NCBI GenBank assembly: GCA_950097015.1
Contig: CATNEN010000038.1
Location: 30,652,501 to 30,716,500, forward strand
DNA length: 64,000 nucleotides
Direction: 5' to 3'
Origin: Macrostomum hystrix
Taxonomy: Eukaryota > Platyhelminthes > Macrostomidae
The notes beneath the pieces are model-generated. The model made no database searches. It had not been told where the DNA came from and saw only the letters and a list, made by a program, of their open reading frames with translations. Of this stretch, positions 12,501-23,600 are shown piece by piece. Numbering within the stretch: the first letter of the stretch is position 1; every line of letters starts with the position of its first letter. The position numbers and the translations under genes were made by a program.

Positions 12501-15500
12501 TCACTCACAATGTGCTATTATAGGCCTCGGGTACAGGGGGTCGGTGACAGGGCGGTGTGTGCCTATGTAATGTTGATCCAGCACATAATTCCAATATTCC
12601 CATAAAGTCCCACCCCACTCCTGTCATATATATTCTCTTCCTCATGCGTTCTCTCTAATGCACCCCTATGCATTCTCTTTGCTGCAAATAAAAGTCGGCC
12701 ATATATAGCACGTTGGTGAAGGGGACATTGTGAGTGGGTGACACACCGCATGCGAAAGTTCTGTAAAGCTTGGCGGTAGCTTGCTGGGGACTGGTGGACA
12801 CCCAGCCAGGTGACGCTATTGACAATTGCATAGTAAATGATGCTATAGCTGTCTGAGTCAGGTTCGTGTGAGGTTTTTTTATATGCTAGCCAAATTGATT
12901 GTCTCACTGTATAGATTGCATGTGTGTGTGTACCTGAGTGTGTTTTAGTGTCTCATACAGCTGTGATATGTGCCACTATCTGTCGCATTGCTCATATATT
13001 CCTGATCGGATTCTTAATAACTGAGTTGTTTTTTTCTGCTCCCAAATAACACCTGGACCCAGACATCCGTGAGATACAGTTTTTTTGTCTCATTCTATAA
13101 TTCATCGAGTCGCGAACCCTTTTATCCCATCCCATATAGGGGAGAGATAACACAGGGGAGAGATAACAGAGGGGAGAGATAACACAGGGGAGAGATAACA
13201 CAGGGGAGAGATAACACAGGGGAGAGATAACACAGGGGAGAGATAACACTGGGGAGAGATAGCACAGGGGAGAGATAGCACAGGGGAGAGATAACACAGG
13301 GGAGAGATAACACAGGGGAGAGATAACACAGGGGAGAGATAACACAGGGGCTCGCACCGGCGGGACACAATGCCTGTGTGGGATGAGTCAGACCAGGCCT
13401 ACGGGCTAAGGTCTGCGATGCCTCACACCTGCAGTAGTTTTTTGAGCAGGTTTGGCAGGAAGGAGACCTGTGCCTCCGGGTGAAGGAATCCTCTCCACGT
13501 TGTCCCGTCAGCTGACCCATGGGTACACGTCCCGCGAGTGTTCAAGGCTGACCCTAGGGCAGCCGGACAGAATGGGCAACAGCGCTGGACGACCCATCCA
13601 GGGCCTCCGGCCTAACTGGGTACCTCTAGCCCCGGTTGGAGGGAAAGGTGTCACCCTTTGACCTTAACAGGGTATGCGGCCAGTCCGCAGCGTTCGTGCA
13701 CCTGTGCGTGATCAGGTACCTCTGGCTACGGCTCTGAGGGAAAGGTGTCACCCTTTGACCTTAACAGGGTATGCGGCCAGTCCGCAGCGTTCGTGCACCT
13801 GTGCGTGATCAGGTACCTCTGGCTTCGGCTCTGAGGGAAAGGTGTCACCCTTTGACCTTAACAGGGTATGCGGCCAGTCCGCAGGCCTCGGCGCTGGCCA
13901 AATAGCGCCCTCTAATGTCCCAGTGTTGACCGTGCTGATGGACGCTTGACCAGGGAGTAGTCTGGCCTCCTACGGTTCCTCCCGGTGGTCCTGGCATCCC
14001 ACCCCGGGTTGTAACTTGTCTTTTTTGGCTGCCCCCGCTCAGCTTTGGGATCGCGGCTGAGCGGGTTATTCCTGCCTGTGTCTACAGGAAGCCCCTCTCC
14101 TCATTGCAGCTTTCAAATGGCTTCCAGCCTACCAACTGCTCCGGCCGAGGACACCATGGTGCCCGAGGCCATACACGCTGCGGCGCCCGGGCTAGCTGGC
14201 CCCGCGACCGCCACAAATGCCGCGCTGCCCAACTCGCGCGATGACCGGGGCGCTAAGCGCTCCTCAACCTCTGGAGCGGCAAAGCGTCGTAGGCGCTTAA
14301 TGGCCCACGGCAAGCCGGCTCCATCGACCGAGGACCGGGCCCAGACCAGAGGGGCCGAAGGGGCTCTGCCTAGGGCGGGGGCTGGGGCGGAGGGCCTTGC
14401 GCCTCCTGCCCAGGCTCCTGCACGGGGCGGAGCCCACGACGCCCCGAGGCCAGGGCCGCGGGCCAAGGAGGTCCCGGCGCCCATCCGGACGGCGGCTCGG
14501 CCTGAAGGAGAAGCGGAGGCAGAGGGCCCTGTGCCCACCGCCGACGCTGATCCCGAGGGTGGGGTCGCCACCGGACAGGGCCCGGGACCACATGCCACCT
14601 ACGCCGCCATCGCACGTAGGCAACCTGCCGTTGTCATCACCGGCAGAGACGGAAAAAGGCTGAGCAGCGAACAGCTCAGCAACATTTGCCGCAACATAGA
14701 TGCTATGCTGTGGCAACTCCAACTGAAGGGCGAGCCCCTGGCGGTCGGCGCAAGCGCTACCAGGGAATCGTGCTTCGTCGTCTGGCCCGGCGACGCGGAA
14801 TCAGGGCGGCGGCTCCTTGAGTTGCTGCCCACGCAGAGCTGGGCGGCTGGCCTCGACTTCCTCCGGGAGAACGAGCCACCAAAGACCAAGCGACACCGCA
14901 TTTTCGTCCCGGCGAAAAGTGTCGTCACCAGCGCTGAGGACCTCCGCATGGGCCTCATCGCGATGAACCGGGAGCTGCCGACAGCGGGCCTGATCGTGCA
15001 CCGCACGATCCTGCGCCCCGATGGCACCGGGTTTACCGCCATTCTGGGCCTGTCCGAGCAATGGACACGCCGTTACCCAGATGGCGCCAACATCTGCATC
15101 GGTCTGTGGAAGACCAAAATCTTCGCCTTCGAGGCAGATAAATCTCGAGGTCAGACCGGGCCCACCACCGTACCGGCCACTGAAGGGTCCTCGGACCCCG
15201 AGGTTGGGACTGGGGGCAGGGCCCAGTCGTCTCGCCAAAAAAGGCCAGAGCGTGCCATCGCTGGCAGCTCTGAGCGTCGCCCCGCGCGCATCACAAAGCG
15301 CCGGGGCCTTCTCCAGCGGGCCTCCGAGGTGGTGCGAACCGCCAGGATGGCCCAGCTGCGCGCTGAGATGCGCGGTGGCCCACCGGGGCAGGCGCCGCAA
15401 CCAAGGGCTACGGGGGAGGCCTCTAAGGTGCCCAGCTCCATCGAGCAGGGCCCTTCGAGCGCCCCTCCCACGGCCCAGGGTGCGGTGTCGGCACCGGTTG

Positions 15501-18500
15501 AGGGTGACTCTGGGCCTGGGCTCAGGGCCGGGGGTGGGGGCTGGGCGGCTGACCCCGTCGAGTTCCCGCCTCTGGCTCGGGGCCGGGGCACGGAGGAGCC
15601 CATGGCTACCGACATCGACCCGGAGGAGGAGGACCGCCTTCTGGCTGAGTCCCCCTCCAAGTAGACCTCTGCCTGCATGATGATCCCCGGAATATCATGT
15701 CTGCAAGTTAACACCCAGCACTGCGTGGCAGCATCAGTCAATTTGATGCGCACGACAGAGCGCACGATGCCGGGCCTTGTACTTGTGCAGGAGCCCTGGT
15801 TATCAAAAAACAAGCCAAGTAACATTCCTGCTGGCTATGACTGCTTCTGCATGGCAGACTCTGTCCGCCCTAGATCACTGATCTATGCTGCAAAAGCCTT
15901 AAATGCGTGGATGAGACCCGATCTCTCTAACGGGGACATCTGCGTCATCCAATCTGCACACATTGTGCCCAACAAGTTGACCCTCGTGGCATCCGCCTAC
16001 CTGGCAGGCGACGCCCCCGTGGTCAGCGATACCCTAGTCGCCCTCTGTGATTTCGCCAGGGCACGAAATTTTGAGCTGCTCCTCGCGGGAGATGCAAACT
16101 CGCAACACACCCACTGGGGTAGCTCAAAAATCAATGACCGCGGCGAAGAGCTCCTGGCCTTCGTTAGCGGCACGCCTCTTAACTTCTGCAATGTGGGCAA
16201 CACGCCCACGTTCGACAATGGGCGGTGGGCTGAGGTGCTTGACGTCACCCTGGCCTCACCCGGCATCCTCCCAAGGGTGCTGGGGTGGGAGGTGTGGGAG
16301 ACCGAAAGCTCGCTCTCGGACCACCGCTTCATTCGCTTCAACATCGGTACCCCCGATAAGAAGCAAAAGCCTATCTGGAGGCGTAATGTCAGAAACACCG
16401 ACTGGCCCGTGTTCAGCCAAAAGCTGCATGAGGGCCTTCGGGATTCCGACCCCTCCATGGCCATGGCAACCACGCAGGACCTAGATGGAGTGGCTGCCCT
16501 GCTGGGCGGCGCCATCACAGAGGCCTACGAAATGGCTTGCCCGCTCAAAGCCTACAAAGGCAAAATATCGGCCCCCTGGTGGAACCCCGAGCTCGGAGTC
16601 CTGAGACGCCGAGCAAAGGCTCTCCAGAGGAGGCTGAAAATCTCGCACGACCCTGATGACAAAGAGGCCTATACTCGCGCCATCCATGAGTTTAAGGGCC
16701 GGGTCAGAAGGGCAAAAGCGGACAAGTGGCGGCAATACTGCGAAGGGCTTGAGGGCTCGCGGCCCACGGCCCGCGTGGTAAAGGCGCTCACCAACGACCG
16801 CTTCTCCAAGCTCTCATCGATCAAAAAGCCAGACGGCTCGATCACGGAGCGCCCGGAGGAAACGCTCGAGCTTATGCTAGGGCATTTCTTCCCGAGTGTA
16901 CCGGCGCACTTTGGCCCAGACGACCACTCACGTGGAGGTCAGGGCCTGGCTCAGTCACTCGTCACGAATGACCGCATCGTTCGCGCGGCAAAGTCATTCA
17001 ACCCTTTCAAAGCACCTGGGCCAGATGGTATTTATCCGGCCTTTTTGCATGAAGCGGTCAAAAATGGCCGCTTCCTCCATCTCCTCTGCAGACTTCTACG
17101 GGCCTGCATCGTGCTGGGCTACGTACCAGCGCTGTGGCACGAAGCCCGGGTCGTCTTCATCCCGAAGCCCGCCAAAGGCGACTATCGCTCGGTCAAGTCC
17201 TATCGCCCGATAAGTTTGACTTCCACCTGCCTCAAGCTCATGGAAAGACTGGTGCTTTGGCGCCTTCTTATTGTAGAGCTAGGGCGGGCCCCGCTCTCCC
17301 CAAACCAGCACGCCTTTCGGGCGGGCCGGTCCACGGAGAGCGCCCTCCACTGCATCGTGGAGACTCTCGAGAAGGCAGTGCTGGGCAGCGGTTTTGCCCT
17401 GGCTGTCTTCCTAGACATTGAGGGGGCCTTCGATAACGTTGTTTTCGAAGCTTTTGAGGAGGCCCTGGTCTCCAGGGCCACTCACCCCCACCTCGTTCGC
17501 TGGGTCATGTACATGATCCGGCATCGCCACGTGGTGGCCCACCTCGAAGGAAGGCTGCTCTCGGCACCTGTCCTAAAAGGAGGGCCCCAAGGCGGCGTCC
17601 TCACCCCACTGCTGTGGAATCTCGTCATGGATGAGCTGCTGAAAAGCACTCGTCCAGACCCAGTCCTGAAGGTGGGATATGCCGACGATGTGACCGCCAT
17701 CTGCGCGGGCCCCTCGGCGGAAACCACCAGAGACCTCATCCAGGGCTTTATCAACAGGGCGGTGCGCTGGGCGGACCAATGCGGGCTCCGACTCTCTGAG
17801 TCCAAGACCGTTGCGGTTATGTTTACCAGCAAACTGCTCTGGACCATTAAACCTCTGACTCTCTATGGCAAGAATATTGCCATGGAAAAGCAGGTCCGGT
17901 GCCTTGGTCTCGTGCTAGACCATAGGCTTAACTGGACCCCACACATCACCACAAAGGCCAAGAGGGCCCTGGCCATACTGGCGCAAGTCAGGCGTGCCGT
18001 GGGCACCACCTGGGGGCTAACCCCCAAGAACCTTTGGTGGATTTACACGGCGATCATTAGACCGTCCGTCGCTTACGCTGGCCTCATCTGGGCCAGCGCC
18101 ATGGGCATCCAGAAAAACCTGGAGGCGCTTTATAGGGTGCAGGGCAGAGCCTGTCGTATGACGCTGGGCGCCCCACCCTCCACTCCCTTCGAAGGCATGA
18201 ATGCTTTCCTCAACGCTACACCCATTGACATTTTCGTCAAGGGGGAAGCAGCAAAGTCCACCCGTCGTCTTCTTGATGCGGGTGTCTCCTTCCAGAATTC
18301 GCGAGCCTTCTCGAAGCGCTCCCTTCTGCCTCACTCTGACCTCTGCCTGAAAACTCTGGGCGAGTGCGGAGGGCTCACCATCCTTTCGGACGGGGCCCCG
18401 GCCACTTTACTCCGGAGCCACAGGTACAAAGTCAGCATCTCCCCTCGTAATGAGGGAAAGGACTGCTGGGATGACCCGGCAGTCCACTGTTACACTGACG

Positions 18501-20601
18501 GCTCTCTGATGAACGGTAAATCGGGATTCGGAGTGTGCGTCGCCTCGGGTGGTGAGGTCCTCTGGACCCACTCCCAATACTGTGGCAAGAGCTCTAGCGT
18601 TTTCCAAAACGAAGTGCTCGCCATCAGCTTTTGTGCGGCTTAGCTGCGCCAGAGGCAACTGGCTGGTCGGAGGATCTTTTTTCACTCCGACAGTCAAGCA
18701 GCCCTCAAGGCCCTCAGCCGCTGTACCTCTCGCTCCAGAACCACCTTGGACTGCAACACCCAGTTAAACGGGTTGGCGCAGTCTAACAAGGTGGAGCTGC
18801 TGTGGATCCCTGGGCATGCCGGGTTCACAGGGAATGAGATGGCGGACCAGCTTGCTAAGGCTGGAGCAGCCAGCTCCCTGATGGGCCCGGGCCCGGAGTC
18901 CCCGATCCCCATCTCAGTTGTCAACTCCAGCATCAACTGCTGGATGGAGACCCAGCACCGGAGGAGGTGGTCCAGCACCCTGAACTGTCGCCAGTCCAGG
19001 GCTGCGGTGCCAACCCCCTCTAGTAACCTGCGTAAGGCCTTACTCAGGCTTAACCGCAGAGACCTAAGAGCAGTCACTATGGCTCTTTCGGGACATGGCT
19101 GCTTCACCAGACACCGCTACCTTCAAGGCCACGTGCCTGAGGAAACGTGTCCCTTCTGCTGCTCCGGACGCGAAAATGCAGAGCATTTCATCTGCCACTG
19201 CCCGGCCTTCACCCGGGCCAGGCTAAAACATCTCGGGCCGGCACCGACTCTCGCCGAAGCCTGCTCGCCCGAGAACATCCCACAGCTCGCCCACTTCCTC
19301 CGGGATACCGGCCGAGCTGATTTCTTCCCAGCCTATGGCGAGGAAGATCGCGCGGCGGAATCGACCGACGGACCACCCTGAGCGGCACCGCCTCGCTGGA
19401 GGCTGTCTGGCTGCCAGGGGTTAGCGATATGGGCGGCATCAGCCGCCTCCTCGCTGCGTCCGTCATGGAGGCTCCCTGCCGCTAAGTCAAGTCAAGTCAA
19501 GATAACACAGGGGAGAGATAACACAGGGGAGAGATAACACAGGGGAGAGATAACACAGGGGAGAGATAACACAGGGGAGAGATAACACTGGGGAGAGATA
19601 ACACAGGGGAGAGATAACACAGGGGAGAGATAACACAGGGGAGAGATAACACAGGGGAGAGATAACACAGGGGAGAGATAACACAGGGGAGAGATAACAC
19701 AGGGGAGAGATAACACAGGGGAGAGATAACACAGGGGAGAGATAACACAGGGGAGAGATAACACAGGGGAGAGATAACACAGGAGAGAGATAACACAGGG
19801 GAGAGATAACACAGGGGAGAGATAACACAGGGGAGAGATAACACAGGGGAGAGATAACACAGGGGAGAGATAACACAGGGGAGAGATAACACAGGGGAGA
19901 GATAACACAGGGGAGAGATAACACAGGGGAGAGATAACACAGGGGAGAGATAACACAGGGGAGAGATAACACAGGGGAGAGATAACACAGGGGAGAGATA
20001 ACACAGGGGAGAGATAACACAGGGGAGAGATAACACAGGGGAGAGATAACACAGGGGAGAGATAATATAGCGGAGAGATAATATAGCGGAGACTAATAAC
20101 TAATAATTGAAGAAATTATTCAGTAGAGTGCTAGAGTAGAATTTTAAGGGGCCATGGAAGCCGACTAAAAGAGCTTTGTGGGCCGTGTCTGGCCCGCGGG
20201 GCAGGAGGTTTTGGACCCAGGCCTTTATAATTGCTAAACCCTAGCCAGATGCTTGATAATGAGGAGTCCTGGGTTCAGGTCAAATTCAACAGAACAGAAA
20301 TGCACCAAAGCCTATAGAGTCTATTAACAGTTTGTTTGTCTTCAATTCTACATTCAGCGGGCTCCCTGATATTGAAGGATGTCAGGCAGCTAGGTCGATA
20401 TTAAGTAAAATGTGAATTCTTTTTTAATCTTTATATTCGAACAATTATCGAAAATATTGTCCACAATTATACTTTTTTCAGAACATAGAAATTAGTGGCT
20501 GGAGTAAACAAAGACTTTTATAAATATACAGACCCTGAATATACAGACCCTAAATATACAGACCCTGAGTATACAGACCCTGAATATACAGACCCTGAAT
20601 A

Positions 20602-20648
<47 letters not shown>

Positions 20649-23600
20649 TCCTTTCTTTATCTATGAAAATAAGGAGGTAAAGTAGAAATTGAATTACTCT
20701 TGTTTAGCCTGGTTGCCATAGCAACATACTGCTGATGGAGACATTAGTTAAAAGAGAATGCATGGCCAATTCACAGCAATTCTCCTCATTTTGAGGATAC
20801 TCAATAAGATGCGGTCAGTTTCTTGCAAGCACCTGAGGATCGATCTCTCTCGGTAGTCCAGCTCAACTCTCTCCTCCTCTGTCAGTGTGTATGCGTGTGA
20901 GTTGTTTAAAAATTTGCTCATCGATCTTGAAGCTCAGTTGAGAGTGCTCAAGTTGCAGCTCAACGCGTTTGAGTCTATCCGCTTCTCCACTGCTCTTGTT
21001 GTGGTCACACCCGGGCAGACCCGTCTAGCCGAAATCTCATTTTTCTACCTGAACTCTCCTCTGCCGTGTCCTCAAGTTCGTTCGTTACCATGACAACGCT
21101 CATAAGGAAAAAGAAATGTAAGTTAAATTAAATTTCATATTTTCTTAAGAAGGCGCTAATCGATTAGCTGGTGTGATAATAAACCCATTGATTATTCAAG
21201 GGTAGGGGGTATTTTGCTTTCATTTTATTGGCGTGAAAATCAATTCAAAGTTGTGGCACTTTACTAAGGCCTTATATTCTGATGCGCTTAATTCGTTATC
21301 AACTTAGACAATAATCCTGCAGATGGACAAGATCGAGATGGAGAGGGAGAGAGGCATAGGAGAGAGGCAGAGAAGGAGGGAGAGAGGGAGAGGGAGAGGG
21401 AGAGTGAGAGGGAGAGAGGGAGAGGGAGAGTGAGTGAGAGGGAGAGAGGGAGAGAGGGAGATAGGGAAAGGGAGAGTGAGAGGGAGAGAGGGAGAGAGGG
21501 AGATAGGGAAAGGGAGAGTGAGAGGGAGAGAGGGAGAGAGGGAGATAGGGAAAGGGAGAGTGAGAGGGAGAGAGGGAGATAGGGAAAGGGAGAGGGAGAG
21601 GGAGAGAGGGAGAGAGGGAGATAGGGAAAGGGAGAGGGAGAGGGAGAGGGAGAGGGAGAGGGAGAGGGAGAGGGAGAGAGGGAGATTTAGAGAGGGACTG
21701 TAGAAAGACAGGGAGCTGTACCTCTTTTAGTCAAGTTGGAAAATATTTTTTCTCTGGCTTGGCTAAACTTTTACATTGACGCAATAACAGAATAAATAAC
21801 CCAAAAGTATTTTTTGGATAGGGAAAGGGAGAGAGAGAGGGAGAGAGGGAGAGAGGGAGATAGGGAGAGGGAGAGAGGGAGAGAGGGAGAGGGAGATAGG
21901 GAAAGGGAGAGGGAGAGGGAGAGGGAGAGGGAGAGGGAGAGAGGGAGAGAGGGAGATAGGGAAAGGGAAAGGGAGAGGGAGAGGGAGAGGGAGAGGGAGA
22001 GGGAGAGAGGGAGAGAGGGAGATAGGGAAAGGGAAAGGGAGAGGGAGAGGGAGAGGGAGAGGGAGAGGGAGAGGGAAAGGGAGAGAGAGGGAGAGAGGGA
22101 GAGAGGGAGATAGGGAAAGGGAGAGGGAGAGGGAGAGGGAGAGGGAGAGGGAGAGAGGGAGAGAGGGAGATAGGGAAAGGGAGAGGGAGAGGGAGAGAGG
22201 GAGAGAGGGAGATAGGGAAAGGGAGAGGGAGAGGGAGAGGGAGAGGGAGAGGGAGAGGGAGAGGGAGAGGGAGAGGGAGAGAGGGAGATTTAGAGAGGGA
22301 CTGTAGAAAGACAGGGAGCTGTACCTCTTTTAGTCAAGTTGGAAAATATTTTTTCTCTGGCTTGGCTAAACTTTTACATAAACGCGATAACTGAATAAAT
22401 AATCCAAAAATATTTTTTGCCAATTTTTAAGAATATTTTATTGTCACAAAAGGCCTCCTACAAACTAGTTTAAAATTAGTTTCGCATGCCAGACCTACAG
22501 GTGGTAGAATAAAGAAATGATGTTAAATAGCTAGTGAAAGGTGATTGAGAATGACTTGAGAAATAGTCCTAGAGCAGAAAATATGAAGCAATTTATTGCA
22601 ATGATTCTCTTAGTAGAGCACTGGGCCTCCGTAGAAATATGATGTGAGCATAGAGGAGTTGTGGCTCTGCAATAGTTGTGTAAGTGGGGTACTGGCTTGC
22701 CACTTAAGCTTGATTGACAGGATTTGACCCAGGTGGGAAATATAGGGGAGTCCTGAGCATATTAAATAGATGCTCATTATTTGTCCGGCAGGTGTTTGCA
22801 AGCTGTAGTTAGGCCTAAGCGAGGCCGAAGAAATATGATTTATTGCCTGCTCGTAACACTGAGCGAAACTCACACGAAGGTAACGAGGAAAGCAAAGAAT
22901 CGGTGAGAATGCCTTGATTAAAAATCTACTCGTGCTGCTCAAATAGAGAGCAAAAGTTTTCTTAAGAACGTTGGATTGGTATAATATCAAAATCATCAAA
23001 ACTATGATACAGATTATCAATATTGTGATATAGATGATCAAGATTGTGATACAGATTATCAATATTGTGATATAGATGATGAAGATTGTGATACAGATTA
23101 TCAATATTGTGTAAAGATTATCAATATTGTGATACAGATTATCAATATTGTGATGCAGATTATCAAGATTGTGATACAGATTATCAAGATTGTGATATAG
23201 ATGATCAAGATTGTGATACAGATTATCAATATTGTGTAAAGATTATCAATATTGTGATACAGATTATCAAGATTGTGATGCAGATTATCAAGATTGTGAT
23301 ACAGATTATCAAGATTGTGATATAGATGATCAAGATTGTGATACAGATTATCAATATTGTGTAAATATTATCAATATTGTGATACAGATTATCAAGATTG
23401 TGATGCAGATTATCAAGATTGTGATACAGATTATCAAGATTGTGATATAGATGATCAAGATTGTGATACAGATTATCAATATTGTGTAAAGATTATCAAT
23501 ATTGTGATACAGATTATCAATATTGTGATACAGATTATCAATATTGTGATGCAGATTATCAAGATTGTGATACAGATTATCAAGATTGTGATATAGATGA

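Larger units (their letters stand above)
13351..19500 (+). mobile_element. Non-LTR retrotransposon, I/R1-group, nearly full length
   Basis: A 6.15-kb element with a 5' UTR containing 97-bp tandem repeats, ORF1, ORF2 (AP endonuclease, reverse transcriptase, RNase H, CCHC-like knuckle) and a 3' UTR of about 100 bp. It ends in an AAGTC repeat tail with no poly(A). Base composition is clearly richer in G+C than the surroundings. Both sides are the same 16-bp minisatellite. AGATAACACAGGGG stands directly left of the element (13,337-13,350) and directly right of it (from 19,500), so a 14-bp target duplication is possible but cannot be told apart from repeat units. It lies antisense in receptor intron 2. 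One in-frame stop in RNase H is the only break I see. Confidence 0.93.

Noticed and set aside
12535-12565. Left hAT end pairing with 20.2 kb
   Set aside because: CAGGGGGTCGGTGACAGGGC is only loosely similar and no matching 8-bp duplication was found.
14113-15825. Antisense frames within the retrotransposon
   Set aside because: Shadows of GC-rich coding DNA; no motifs.
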